From positions 54,637-118,636 of the forward strand of contig JACRCV010000082.1 in assembly GCA_016218825.1 (NCBI GenBank): 64,000 nt of DNA, read 5' to 3'. The notes under the pieces are model-generated. The model had not been told where the DNA came from, did not search any database, and saw only the letters and a program-made list of their open reading frames with translations. This stretch comes from Deltaproteobacteria bacterium (GTDB lineage: Bacteria; Myxococcota; XYA12-FULL-58-9). The translations under genes and the position numbers were made by a program. Positions 58,209-64,000 of the stretch are shown in pieces; position 1 is the first letter of the stretch; every line of letters begins with the position of its first letter.

Positions 58209-59624
58209 ATGACTGACCGTCGCGTCCGCGCCCGTGTGCCGCTCTTCGTCGGCGGGTTGTTCGCGGCCGTCGGGTCGGCGGGGCTCTCCCGCTGTGGGGG
58301 TGCCGATCCCGAGGCGGTGTACTTGAGCGGCGACTTCCTCGAGGCGCGCAGACACTACAATCCTGCAGCGTGCGCCGAGCTCAAGGGCGATCTGGCGAAG
58401 CGATGCAACGAGCGGGCCGTGGAGGTGACCGAGGCGTTGGTGGGCGCGGCGCAGTACCTCGGCAAGCGCGCCAATGACCGCATCCGGCGCGACCGTCAGA
58501 TTCAGTTCAACCAATACAATGAAGCGATCCGCAGCCTCGAGCTGGCGTTGAAGATCTTGCCGGCCGAGCATTCGCTGCGCCCGGACTTCACCGCCGGCAT
58601 CGAGCGGATCCGCGCGACCCAAGGCGCCCTCGAGGGCGAGCTCAACCTGCAGCTCGCCCGGCTGAAGACGATGCTGGAGACCAGCACCTACGAGCCCGAG
58701 GTCTGGACCGAGATCCAGCTGACCTTCGAGCGCGTCCGGGTCTTGGTGTTGGCCATCGGCAAGCCGGACGACCGGCCGCGGGCGCTGGCGATGGAGCTGT
58801 TCGAGAAGTTCCGCGGTCACGGACAGTACGAGCACGCGCGCATGGCCGCCGACCTCGCGGAGGCGGTCGACACCGCGCGGCCGACCGCGGCGCGGCACAC
58901 CGACAAAGACCTGATCCAGTTCGGCGTCACCGACCACCACGCCCGACAGCAGGAAGCGGCGCGCAAGAAGAAGATCGTCGCCCTGGTCCGGGAGGTCGGC
59001 GTCGCCCGCGACGCCAGGCGCCCCGAGGTCGCGGTCGACAAGGCGCGCGAGGTCCTCCGCCTCGGGCCCACCGGCCGCACCGCGCGGCAGATGCGTACGA
59101 TCCTGGCGCAGATCGAGGGCGTCAAGGGCCAGGTGCAGCGCGCCAAGGAGGCGCGGCGGGTCATCGCCGAGACCGTGACCGACGTCGCCCCGGTGCCGCT
59201 CGGCGAGATGCAGACCACGCCGGCCGACGACGACGTCGAGGTCGCGGCGGTGCCGGTGGTGGCGCCGGCCCAGGTCGATCTGCCGCCGGCCGACCAGCGG
59301 CCCCCGGCGCTGCGCCTCAAGGAGATCCTGCGCCAATACGAGAACAAGCAGTTCTACGAGGCGCTGGCGAACCTGGAGGCGCTGTACCGCGACGCGCCGA
59401 AAGCGCGCGAGGCGAAGAAGGTGGCGCAGCTGCGGCAGGTGTGGGCCCCGGATCGCAAGCGCCTGACGACCGAGCTCGTCAGCAACGCCGACCGGCTCTT
59501 CGTGCACGAAGACGAGAGCAGCCTCGGCGAGTACAAGCGCGCCCAGCGCTTGGCGCCCGAGGGCGAGGTCGCCCTTCACGTCAAGGAGCGGATCGAGACC
59601 CTGCAGTGGATCCTGAGCGACTGA
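58209..59624 (+). CDS. Helical-repeat protein of unknown function (471 aa)
   Basis: 471 residues. An N-terminal hydrophobic segment (VPLFVGGLFAAVGSAGLSRC) may be a signal; the Cys could be a lipid site but Arg at -1 breaks the lipobox rule. The rest is helical with TPR-like stretches (AVYLSGDFLEARRHYNPAAC, NQYNEAIRSLELALKILPAE, ENKQFYEALANLEALYRDAP). A Pro/Val/Asp linker lies at about 345-375. TAGACT lies 9 nt before the ATG and no ribosome-binding site is seen. No family is recognised; a periplasmic scaffold is possible. It is convergent with the cyclase gene (3-bp gap). Confidence 0.7.
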   Translation: MTDRRVRARVPLFVGGLFAAVGSAGLSRCGGADPEAVYLSGDFLEARRHYNPAACAELKGDLAKRCNERAVEVTEALVGAAQYLGKRANDRIRRDRQIQFNQYNEAIRSLELALKILPAEHSLRPDFTAGIERIRATQGALEGELNLQLARLKTMLETSTYEPEVWTEIQLTFERVRVLVLAIGKPDDRPRALAMELFEKFRGHGQYEHARMAADLAEAVDTARPTAARHTDKDLIQFGVTDHHARQQEAARKKKIVALVREVGVARDARRPEVAVDKAREVLRLGPTGRTARQMRTILAQIEGVKGQVQRAKEARRVIAETVTDVAPVPLGEMQTTPADDDVEVAAVPVVAPAQVDLPPADQRPPALRLKEILRQYENKQFYEALANLEALYRDAPKAREAKKVAQLRQVWAPDRKRLTTELVSNADRLFVHEDESSLGEYKRAQRLAPEGEVALHVKERIETLQWILSD

Positions 59625-59627
59625 GCT

Positions 59628-61202
59628 TCAGGTGACGCGCACCGGCAACAGCGGCGCCTGGCCCATCAGGTCCTGCTCGGCGCCGGCGAACAGCTCGGTG
59701 AACTGCTCGTCGGTCAAACGCAGCACGGCGCGGATCTCGTCCTTGCGCAGCAGGTCCAGCACCGTAGACCGCAGGCGGTCGATCTCGGCCGCGGTGCGAT
59801 AGCCCGCGACCCGGTAGATGCAGACCGGCGCGTCGAAGCCCTTGACCGTCTGTTCGGTCGGCCCTTCGGCCTCCAGGCACAGGGCGCCGTCGACGTTCAA
59901 GTAGGTGAAGCGATCGATCGTCAGGCCGCCGGGGCAAGCCAGGCCTTCGAGGCGCGAGGCGAGGTTCACGGTGTCGCCGATGACGGTGTAGTCGAGCTTG
60001 ACGCCGCGGGCCCCGAGCGGACCGACGACGCAGCGGCCGGTGGCGAGCCCGAAGCGGAAGCGCAGCGGCCGGCGGTTGTGGTAGCGCTCGAAGGCGACGC
60101 TCGCGATGGCGAGCAGGTGCTGGCCGGCGACGTGGGTGCGCAGCGCCTGCAGCGACGCCTGCGCCGCCTCTTCGCGCTGCAAGCCGTAGTAGGTCATCAC
60201 CGCGTCGCCGATGAACTTCTCGATCAGGCCGCCGTGGGTCGCGACCAGCTGGCCGAAGACGGTGAAGTAGTCGGTCAAGAAGCTGCTGGTGTCGCTGGCG
60301 GTGTGAGCGCTCGACCAGTCGGTGAAGCGCACGCCGTCACCGAAGCCCACCGACAGCTTGGCGTCGACCGGGACGTCCGGCACGTGCCCGGCGAGGATCT
60401 CGGCCACCAGCGCCGGGTTGCTGAAGCGCACGAAGATCCGTTGCGCGGCGCGCATCTTCAAGAAGCTGTGGGTGGCGACGCCGATCTCGTCGCGGCTCTT
60501 CGGCTCCAGCGGGTAGTCGGAGTTGCCCTCGGCGAGCGCGCGCGCCGCGTCGCCGAGATCGACGACGGGCTTGAGCAGCCGCCGCAGCACCCGCCGGGTC
60601 AAGAACACGGTGGCCACCGACGCGACCAAGAACAGCGCCGAGAACGAGACCAGGATGCCGCGGCGCGCCGCGGCGAACGCCCGCTCGCTCAGGGTGATCA
60701 CCACGTAGCCGAGGGTGCGGCGCTTCGTCTGTCCCCACTGCACCGGCGCCACGATCCGGGTCCCCGAGCCGCGGAGGCGCACGGTCTGCATGGTCTTGAT
60801 GTCTTTGAGGCCGGCGAAGCGGGAGTATTTCTGGCCGACCTGGGACGGGTCTTTGGCGGCGACCACGGTCAGGTCTTTGGCGACGATCACCAGGTCGGCG
60901 ACTCGACCCTCCTTGTCGACCGCCAGGCTCTGGTTCAGCACCACCTGCAGCTCGCCCATCGCGCCCGGCTTGGCGATGATGGTCACGATCGAGCCGGACA
61001 GGCCGTGCACCAGGGAGCGGCCGGCGAACTCGATCTCGTCCTCGACGGTCTTGGTGGCGACGACATAGCCCGAGGCGCCGCTCGCGAGGGTCGCGGCGAG
61101 CACCAAGAACAGGGTCACGAGCAGCATGCGGTTGACGAAGCTCGGGCCGCGCACCAAGCGCAAGGTCCGCGTGCCGCTCGTGGTTCGCACCCGCTTCGCC
61201 AT
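59628..61202 (-). CDS. Membrane class III adenylate/guanylate cyclase with HAMP
   Basis: 524 residues. The N-terminal helix (VTLFLVLAATLASGASGYVV) and a second one (ILVSFSALFLVASVATVFLT) enclose an extracytoplasmic sensor of about 130 residues. A HAMP linker follows (RRLLKPVVDLGDAARALAEG). The cyclase domain has both metal aspartates, Asp289 in GFGDGVRFTD and Asp333 in IEKFIGDAVMTYYG, plus YTVIGDTVNLASRLEG with the transition-state Asn413 and Arg417. Lys before the Phe (EKFIGD) and Asp404 are the purine-selecting pair of adenylate cyclases, so cAMP is the likely product. An external signal would control it. The FADIRGFT motif is altered to GFGDGVRFT. Confidence 0.9.
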   Translation of the reverse strand: MAKRVRTTSGTRTLRLVRGPSFVNRMLLVTLFLVLAATLASGASGYVVATKTVEDEIEFAGRSLVHGLSGSIVTIIAKPGAMGELQVVLNQSLAVDKEGRVADLVIVAKDLTVVAAKDPSQVGQKYSRFAGLKDIKTMQTVRLRGSGTRIVAPVQWGQTKRRTLGYVVITLSERAFAAARRGILVSFSALFLVASVATVFLTRRVLRRLLKPVVDLGDAARALAEGNSDYPLEPKSRDEIGVATHSFLKMRAAQRIFVRFSNPALVAEILAGHVPDVPVDAKLSVGFGDGVRFTDWSSAHTASDTSSFLTDYFTVFGQLVATHGGLIEKFIGDAVMTYYGLQREEAAQASLQALRTHVAGQHLLAIASVAFERYHNRRPLRFRFGLATGRCVVGPLGARGVKLDYTVIGDTVNLASRLEGLACPGGLTIDRFTYLNVDGALCLEAEGPTEQTVKGFDAPVCIYRVAGYRTAAEIDRLRSTVLDLLRKDEIRAVLRLTDEQFTELFAGAEQDLMGQAPLLPVRVT

Positions 61203-61211
61203 TCCTCGGTC

Positions 61212-61240
61212 ACCCTAGTTGGGAGCGGCGTTCTCTGCAA
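61212..61240 (-). promoter_or_regulatory. Promoter of the cyclase gene
   Basis: On the minus strand: TTGCAG (complement of 61235-61240), 17-nt spacer, TAGGGT (complement of 61212-61217), 9 nt before the ATG. GAGGA touches the ATG, too close for normal use. Confidence 0.48.
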
Positions 61241-61340
61241 CGCCGACGATCGACGCGGCGCTTTGCCGACGCGACGGTTCGGCAGGTCGGGCGCTCGGCC
61301 TGCGGCACGGGCTTTGCTGCCTCTGGTCGTGGAGGTGAGC

Positions 61341-61574
61341 ATGGACACTCCGGAGCTGACGGCGGCGAAGCGGTGTTTCTTGGAGCTGGTGCGGCGCTAC
61401 TGCCTCGATCCGAGGCCGGAAGTCGGCGTCGATGTGATCGCGGCCGCGCAGCAGATGGCGGTGTTGGGCGAGCGCGAGATCGCCGAATCGCATGCGACTG
61501 TCGCATGTGATGGGTCGCAGGCTGCGACGCGGGGCCTGGGGCTTTCGAGCTCGGGCGCGGCGGGCTCGCGATGA
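61341..61574 (+). CDS. Small protein coupled to the tyrosine recombinase (77 aa)
   Basis: 77 residues from ATG 61341, with GGAGG 5 nt upstream. The first half is helical (LTAAKRCFLELVRRYCLDPR) and the second half Ser/Gly/Ala-rich. The stop overlaps the recombinase ATG (ATGA). No domain is recognised. Because the recombinase lacks its N-terminal core-binding domain, this product might act as a separate accessory factor or the pair might be a broken longer gene; the sequence does not look like a SAM-like core-binding fold. Confidence 0.6.
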   Translation: MDTPELTAAKRCFLELVRRYCLDPRPEVGVDVIAAAQQMAVLGEREIAESHATVACDGSQAATRGLGLSSSGAAGSR

Positions 61575-62608
61575 TTCGGCGGGGCGGGGGCGGGCCGAAG
61601 GTGGTCGGCGCGGTCGGGTGTTATCGTCGGGCGGGAGCGACCCTGACCCTCGGGTTGGCGACGCCGCGGCGCAAGCGGGCGCTGCCGCTGGTGTTGAGCA
61701 AGGAGGAGGTGGTGCGGTTGCTGGAGGCGGCGCCGGCGCTGCGCGACAAGCTGTTGTTGGCGTTGATGTACGCCACCGGGATGCGGGTGAGCGAGGTGGT
61801 GCGGCTGCGGTTTTGGGACCTGGACTTCGACCGCAGCGCGCTCAGCATTCGTCAGGCCAAGGGACGGCGCGACCGCCAGGTGATGTTGCCGGCGAGTCTG
61901 CAGCCGCTCTTGCGGCGTCTGGCTGCGGAGCGACCGGCGGACGGGCTGTTGTTTCCGGCGGCGGTGTCGGGGCGCCATATCTCGACGCGGGTCGCGCAGA
62001 GGGTGATGGCGCGCGCGGTGCAGATCGCGGGCATCGGCAAGCCGGCGACGCCGCACAGCCTGCGGCACGCGTTCGCGACCCATCTGCTCGAGGCCGGCAC
62101 CGATGTTCGTTTCATTCAGGAGCTGTTGGGGCATTTGAACCTCGAGACCACGCGTCTCTACGCCCACGTGGCGTCGTCGGCGGTGGAGAGGATCGAGAGC
62201 CCCATTGATCGGCTCCTCGCGGTCCGCGACGCGCGCGCCCGGCTGACGGGTGGGGCGCCGGCCTCGCGGCCGGTGGGGCGGATGCGGTTGGAGCTGCGTG
62301 CGGTCGGGCCGACGTCGGCCGAGGCCACCCTGGTGATTTGGACCGGTGCGGCGCCGGTGCGGCTCGCCGGGGTCGTGGTGAAGGAGAGCCGGCCGGGCTT
62401 TTACAGCATCGACTTGCCGCCGCTCGAGGCGTGGGCGGCGCCGATGCAGCGCTTGTCGCCGGCGGAGCGGGTGCGGTTGCAGGAGCCGGAGTTCTACGAG
62501 CGTTTGCGCGAGGTGGTGGTGGGGCGGTTTCGGGCGTTGCGGGCCGGTGCGGTGTTCGAGCACGGCCGGGGTTCTCTGCGCGAGCTGCCCGGGCGGACGC
62601 GGACCTGA
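61571..62608 (+). CDS. Tyrosine recombinase catalytic domain with C-terminal extension
   Basis: 345 residues. The catalytic domain (about 38-215) has the complete set: Arg72 (TGMRVSEVVRLR), Lys97 (AKGRRDRQ), His162 and Arg165 (PHSLRHAFATHLLEAG), His188 (LLGHLNLETT) and nucleophile Tyr197 (RLYAHV). Only about 37 residues precede it, so the usual SAM-like core-binding domain of 80-100 residues is absent. About 115 residues follow (230-345), with a beta-rich segment MRLELRAVGPTSAEATLVIW and FYERLREVVVGRFRAL helix, weakly recalling SpoVG-like folds. It belongs to the XerC/XerD-like integrases and may move or resolve accessory DNA. The neighbouring 62.6-64 kb looks foreign. Confidence 0.85.
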   Translation: MIRRGGGGPKVVGAVGCYRRAGATLTLGLATPRRKRALPLVLSKEEVVRLLEAAPALRDKLLLALMYATGMRVSEVVRLRFWDLDFDRSALSIRQAKGRRDRQVMLPASLQPLLRRLAAERPADGLLFPAAVSGRHISTRVAQRVMARAVQIAGIGKPATPHSLRHAFATHLLEAGTDVRFIQELLGHLNLETTRLYAHVASSAVERIESPIDRLLAVRDARARLTGGAPASRPVGRMRLELRAVGPTSAEATLVIWTGAAPVRLAGVVVKESRPGFYSIDLPPLEAWAAPMQRLSPAERVRLQEPEFYERLREVVVGRFRALRAGAVFEHGRGSLRELPGRTRT

Positions 62609-63105
62609 TCGATGGCGGAGCCGTCCATTCTCGTGGCGCGCACCAAGCGGGACGCTGAGCGGTTCGTGGGTCGGGTGGGGAGAAGGCGGGCGGTTCGCGG
62701 CTATCGGCCAGGTCGGTCTGGAGACCGCGTTGGTGCCACGCGGGGCGACAGGACCATGAACGGCGGCGGGGGGCGGGGCGGAAGCGGGGAGCGCCCCCAC
62801 CCGCCCGGCATCGGCCCATTCGTGGGCGTGGGGCAATCGAGAGCTGACCGGCGCCGCGTTGCCTCGCAGCCGTGGACGGCACGGGTGTTTCGGCCGGTCG
62901 CCCCGCCCATTGGCGCACCGAGGTCTGATTGCCCTACCGGCGCCAAAGCCCCGGAGCGCCCGAGCCACGGTTGGGGAGGGCTGGGTCCAAGGCCGCGCGC
63001 AGATCCCCCGATTCCCGATCCCCGGTCCCCGATCCCCGGTCCTTCACCCGGTTCCTCCAGGCTTGCTCGCGGCCCACTTGTGGCACTACAGTTCCGCCAT
63101 AAGTT
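62609..63105. other. Gap without a confident gene; short tandem repeat
   Basis: No supported gene is seen between the recombinase and the toxin-antitoxin pair. A plus-strand frame from ATG 62612 stays open but is low complexity and has no ribosome-binding site. GATCCCCGGTCCCC (63017-63030) is repeated almost fully at 63031-63042, in a run of CCCGAT/CCCGGT units. The segment may be a decayed mobile element. Confidence 0.5.
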
Positions 63106-63121
63106 CATTGGGCGGCATGCC
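63106..63121. repeat. Left arm of 16-bp perfect inverted repeat around the toxin-antitoxin pair
   Basis: CATTGGGCGGCATGCC at 63106-63121 is the exact reverse complement of 63850-63865. Beside it lies TTCCGCCATAAGTTC (63092-63106), nearly repeated in direct orientation as TTCCGCCGTAAGAAC next to the right arm. The arm begins 10 bp from the toxin stop. Confidence 0.75.
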
Positions 63122-63130
63122 GCATTCCGA

Positions 63131-63478
63131 TTATGCGAGGTCCATCGCCGCCAGAAGACCGTCGCGAACATCCTGCATCAACAATAGCGAGAGCGCGCCC
63201 ACCCGTTTGGTGAGCTTCGAGCGGTCGAGCGTCGTCACTTGGTGGCACAGAGCCACGCCTCGTCTCTTCAATCCCGCCGCTCCGGCTGGGATCTCCACCG
63301 CAGTCGGTCCGCGCCGAGCTTGCGACTCGGAGGTGGTGAGCGGTACCACGATCACGGAGCGCCACGTCGGTGTCTCGTTGAAACTGTCGTGCGACATCAC
63401 GACGACTGGCCGTGTTCCCTGCTGTTCAGAGCCGGAACGCGGGACGATGTTTGCCCAGTAGACTTCGCCCCGTTTCAC
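63131..63478 (-). CDS. MazF/PemK-family toxin (endoribonuclease)
   Basis: 115 residues, the family's length. MKRGEVYWANIVPRSGSEQQ with TRPVVVMSHDSFNE is the N-terminal hallmark (GE(V/I)W/Y...GSEQxGxRPVVV), followed by WRSVIVVPLTTS and QVTTLDRSKLTKRVG, which carry the conserved Arg/Thr of the active site. MazF toxins cut mRNA at short motifs and stop growth when not neutralised. The ATG overlaps the antitoxin stop by 4 bp, giving the standard antitoxin-first operon. Confidence 0.93.
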   Translation of the reverse strand: MKRGEVYWANIVPRSGSEQQGTRPVVVMSHDSFNETPTWRSVIVVPLTTSESQARRGPTAVEIPAGAAGLKRRGVALCHQVTTLDRSKLTKRVGALSLLLMQDVRDGLLAAMDLA

Positions 63479-63750
63479 TTGGATTCCTCCACAGTCTCGA
63501 GCAGGTGTTCGGCACTCGATTGCTCCAGCGCGTCATCCAGGTCTGTGGCAGTCCCGGCGTTTGCGAGGGCGTATGCCGCGATCTCATCCCGCAATCGTTC
63601 GCGCTGGCGCTGTTCGAGACAAACCTCGATAGCCTCGCGCGCGAGTTCGGTGGCTGGACGCTTCGTCCGTTCGGCCTCGCCGCGGAGTAGCCGATAGACA
63701 CGGGGCGACAAAGGAACATGAAAGTTCTGACGACTGGATGACGATCGCAT
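63475..63750 (-). CDS. Ribbon-helix-helix-type antitoxin
   Basis: 91 residues from ATG 63750, with AGGAG upstream; a longer frame exists to 63903 but covers the AT-rich promoter region. The N-terminal part RQNFHVPLSPRVYRLLRGEA followed by RTKRPATELAREAIEVCLEQ fits a ribbon-helix-helix DNA-binding dimer (one strand, two helices). The acidic C-terminus (TATDLDDALEQSSAEHLLET) would wrap the toxin. It should repress its own promoter together with MazF. Confidence 0.85.
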   Translation of the reverse strand: MRSSSSRQNFHVPLSPRVYRLLRGEAERTKRPATELAREAIEVCLEQRQRERLRDEIAAYALANAGTATDLDDALEQSSAEHLLETVEESK

Positions 63751-63768
63751 GGCCACTCCTATGCCACA

Positions 63769-63797
63769 ACCATATGCCATCAGAACGGTACATGCAA
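63769..63797 (-). promoter_or_regulatory. Candidate promoter/operator of the toxin-antitoxin operon
   Basis: On the minus strand: TTGCAT (complement of 63792-63797), 17-nt spacer, TATGGT (complement of 63769-63774). A direct repeat TATGCCA (63760-63766 and 63773-63779, 13 bp apart) overlaps the -10 and the start region and may be the antitoxin operator. The region is clearly AT-richer than the rest of the window. Confidence 0.38.
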
Positions 63798-63849
63798 CGT
63801 CATTAATCGTTCTTAAATAGTAGATATTACGGACAAGTAAGAAGAGCGT

Positions 63850-63865
63850 GGCATGCCGCCCAATG
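63850..63865. repeat. Right arm of 16-bp perfect inverted repeat
   Basis: GGCATGCCGCCCAATG at 63850-63865 pairs with 63106-63121. TTCCGCCGTAAGAAC follows within 10 bp. I see no gene in 63866-64000. Confidence 0.75.
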
Positions 63866-64000
63866 TTGATTCCGCCGTAAGAACCCCACTCGCGTTCGAT
63901 CACCAGAAGGGGACCGGCTGATGCCTGGAGCCTGAAGGCCCTCCGCGGTGTGGTTCACCAGGGAGCGCGGTGCCGGAGGTCTTGGTTCGAACCCGTCGGA

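Noticed and set aside
61571..62608. Integron integrase
   Set aside because: The additional IntI-specific helix between the conserved motifs is absent, and no attC-like array or attI site was recognised nearby.
62612..63187. Plus-strand frame of 191 codons downstream of the recombinase
   Set aside because: No ribosome-binding site, no domain, Gly/Arg/Pro-rich sequence, and it runs through the short tandem repeat and into the antisense of the toxin gene.
63940..64000. tRNA-like T-arm (GGTTCGAACC) preceded by GAGCGC and GAGGTC
   Set aside because: Only three T-stem pairs form and there is no room for an anticodon arm, so it is not a tRNA; it could be a remnant, but the window ends here.

Overview
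High-GC, gene-dense chromosomal DNA from what is most likely a member of the Myxococcota (delta-proteobacterial lineage). The clues are a surface protein with a MYXO-CTERM-like C-terminus (Gly-Cys-Gly-Cys, hydrophobic stretch, Arg cluster), many alanine-rich lipoproteins, thrombospondin-type-3/OmpA and FG-GAP/Cys-repeat surface proteins, and a type IV pilus minor-pilin/PilY1 operon. No rRNA, complete tRNA or CRISPR array is visible.

Layout. 0-9.6 kb: the 3' end of a CoxE-like VWA protein, a secreted metalloprotease/PD40-propeller/barrel protein, a ribonuclease Y homologue, the TldD-TldE protease pair and a phospholipase-D-type cardiolipin synthase. 9.7-18.6 kb: envelope precursor synthesis (glmU-glmS), an OmpA protein with calcium-binding repeats, rsmE, an RDD membrane protein and a BamB-like PQQ-propeller lipoprotein. 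18.7-27.2 kb: the most unusual part. Two paralogous SycD/LcrH-type TPR chaperones flank a set of coiled-coil/helical, largely cysteine-free proteins (236, 221, 306 and 767 aa) that look like exported substrates of a type III-like secretion system. No secretion apparatus gene is in the window. A lipoprotein and a HELGH metalloprotease border the set. 27.4-34.7 kb: a minor pilin operon (PilX-like, PilY1, FimT/GspH-like, PilV-like, PilW-like), in which PilY1 carries a cysteine-rich insertion inside its VWA domain.

34.8-39.5 kb: a respiratory assembly operon reading leftwards (ctaA, ctaB, DUF420/CtaM-like, dihaem cytochrome c lipoprotein, SCO1/SenC) that ends in an OmpA/MotB-type protein. It covers haem A synthesis and copper delivery for a haem-copper oxidase whose subunits are elsewhere. 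39.8-44.3 kb: a ComEA-like DNA-binding protein and a small partner behind a textbook sigma-54 promoter, a PilZ protein, and the large MYXO-CTERM protein. 44.4-49.2 kb: inosine-guanosine kinase, small membrane/secreted proteins, a DJ-1/PfpI protein coupled to a 3-hydroxyacyl-CoA dehydrogenase, a YafK-like L,D-transpeptidase-fold protein and a 58-aa zinc-ribbon protein. 49.2-58.1 kb: envelope glycan genes (two polytopic GT-C-like proteins, GT2, epimerase, methyltransferase, HpcH/HpaI-type lyase) with a collagen-hinged pentapeptide-repeat lipoprotein. 58.2-61.2 kb: a helical-repeat protein and a membrane class III nucleotide cyclase. 61.3-64 kb: accessory DNA with a tyrosine recombinase lacking the usual N-terminal domain, and an AT-richer MazF/ribbon-helix-helix toxin-antitoxin pair bracketed by 16-bp inverted repeats.

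Regulation. Candidate housekeeping promoters of the form TTGnnn-N17/18-TAnnnn can be found at many gene starts. In several Shine-Dalgarno-less genes the -10 box lies only 7-9 nt before the start codon, which suggests leaderless mRNAs. All functional calls are from reading the sequence; no database search was run.
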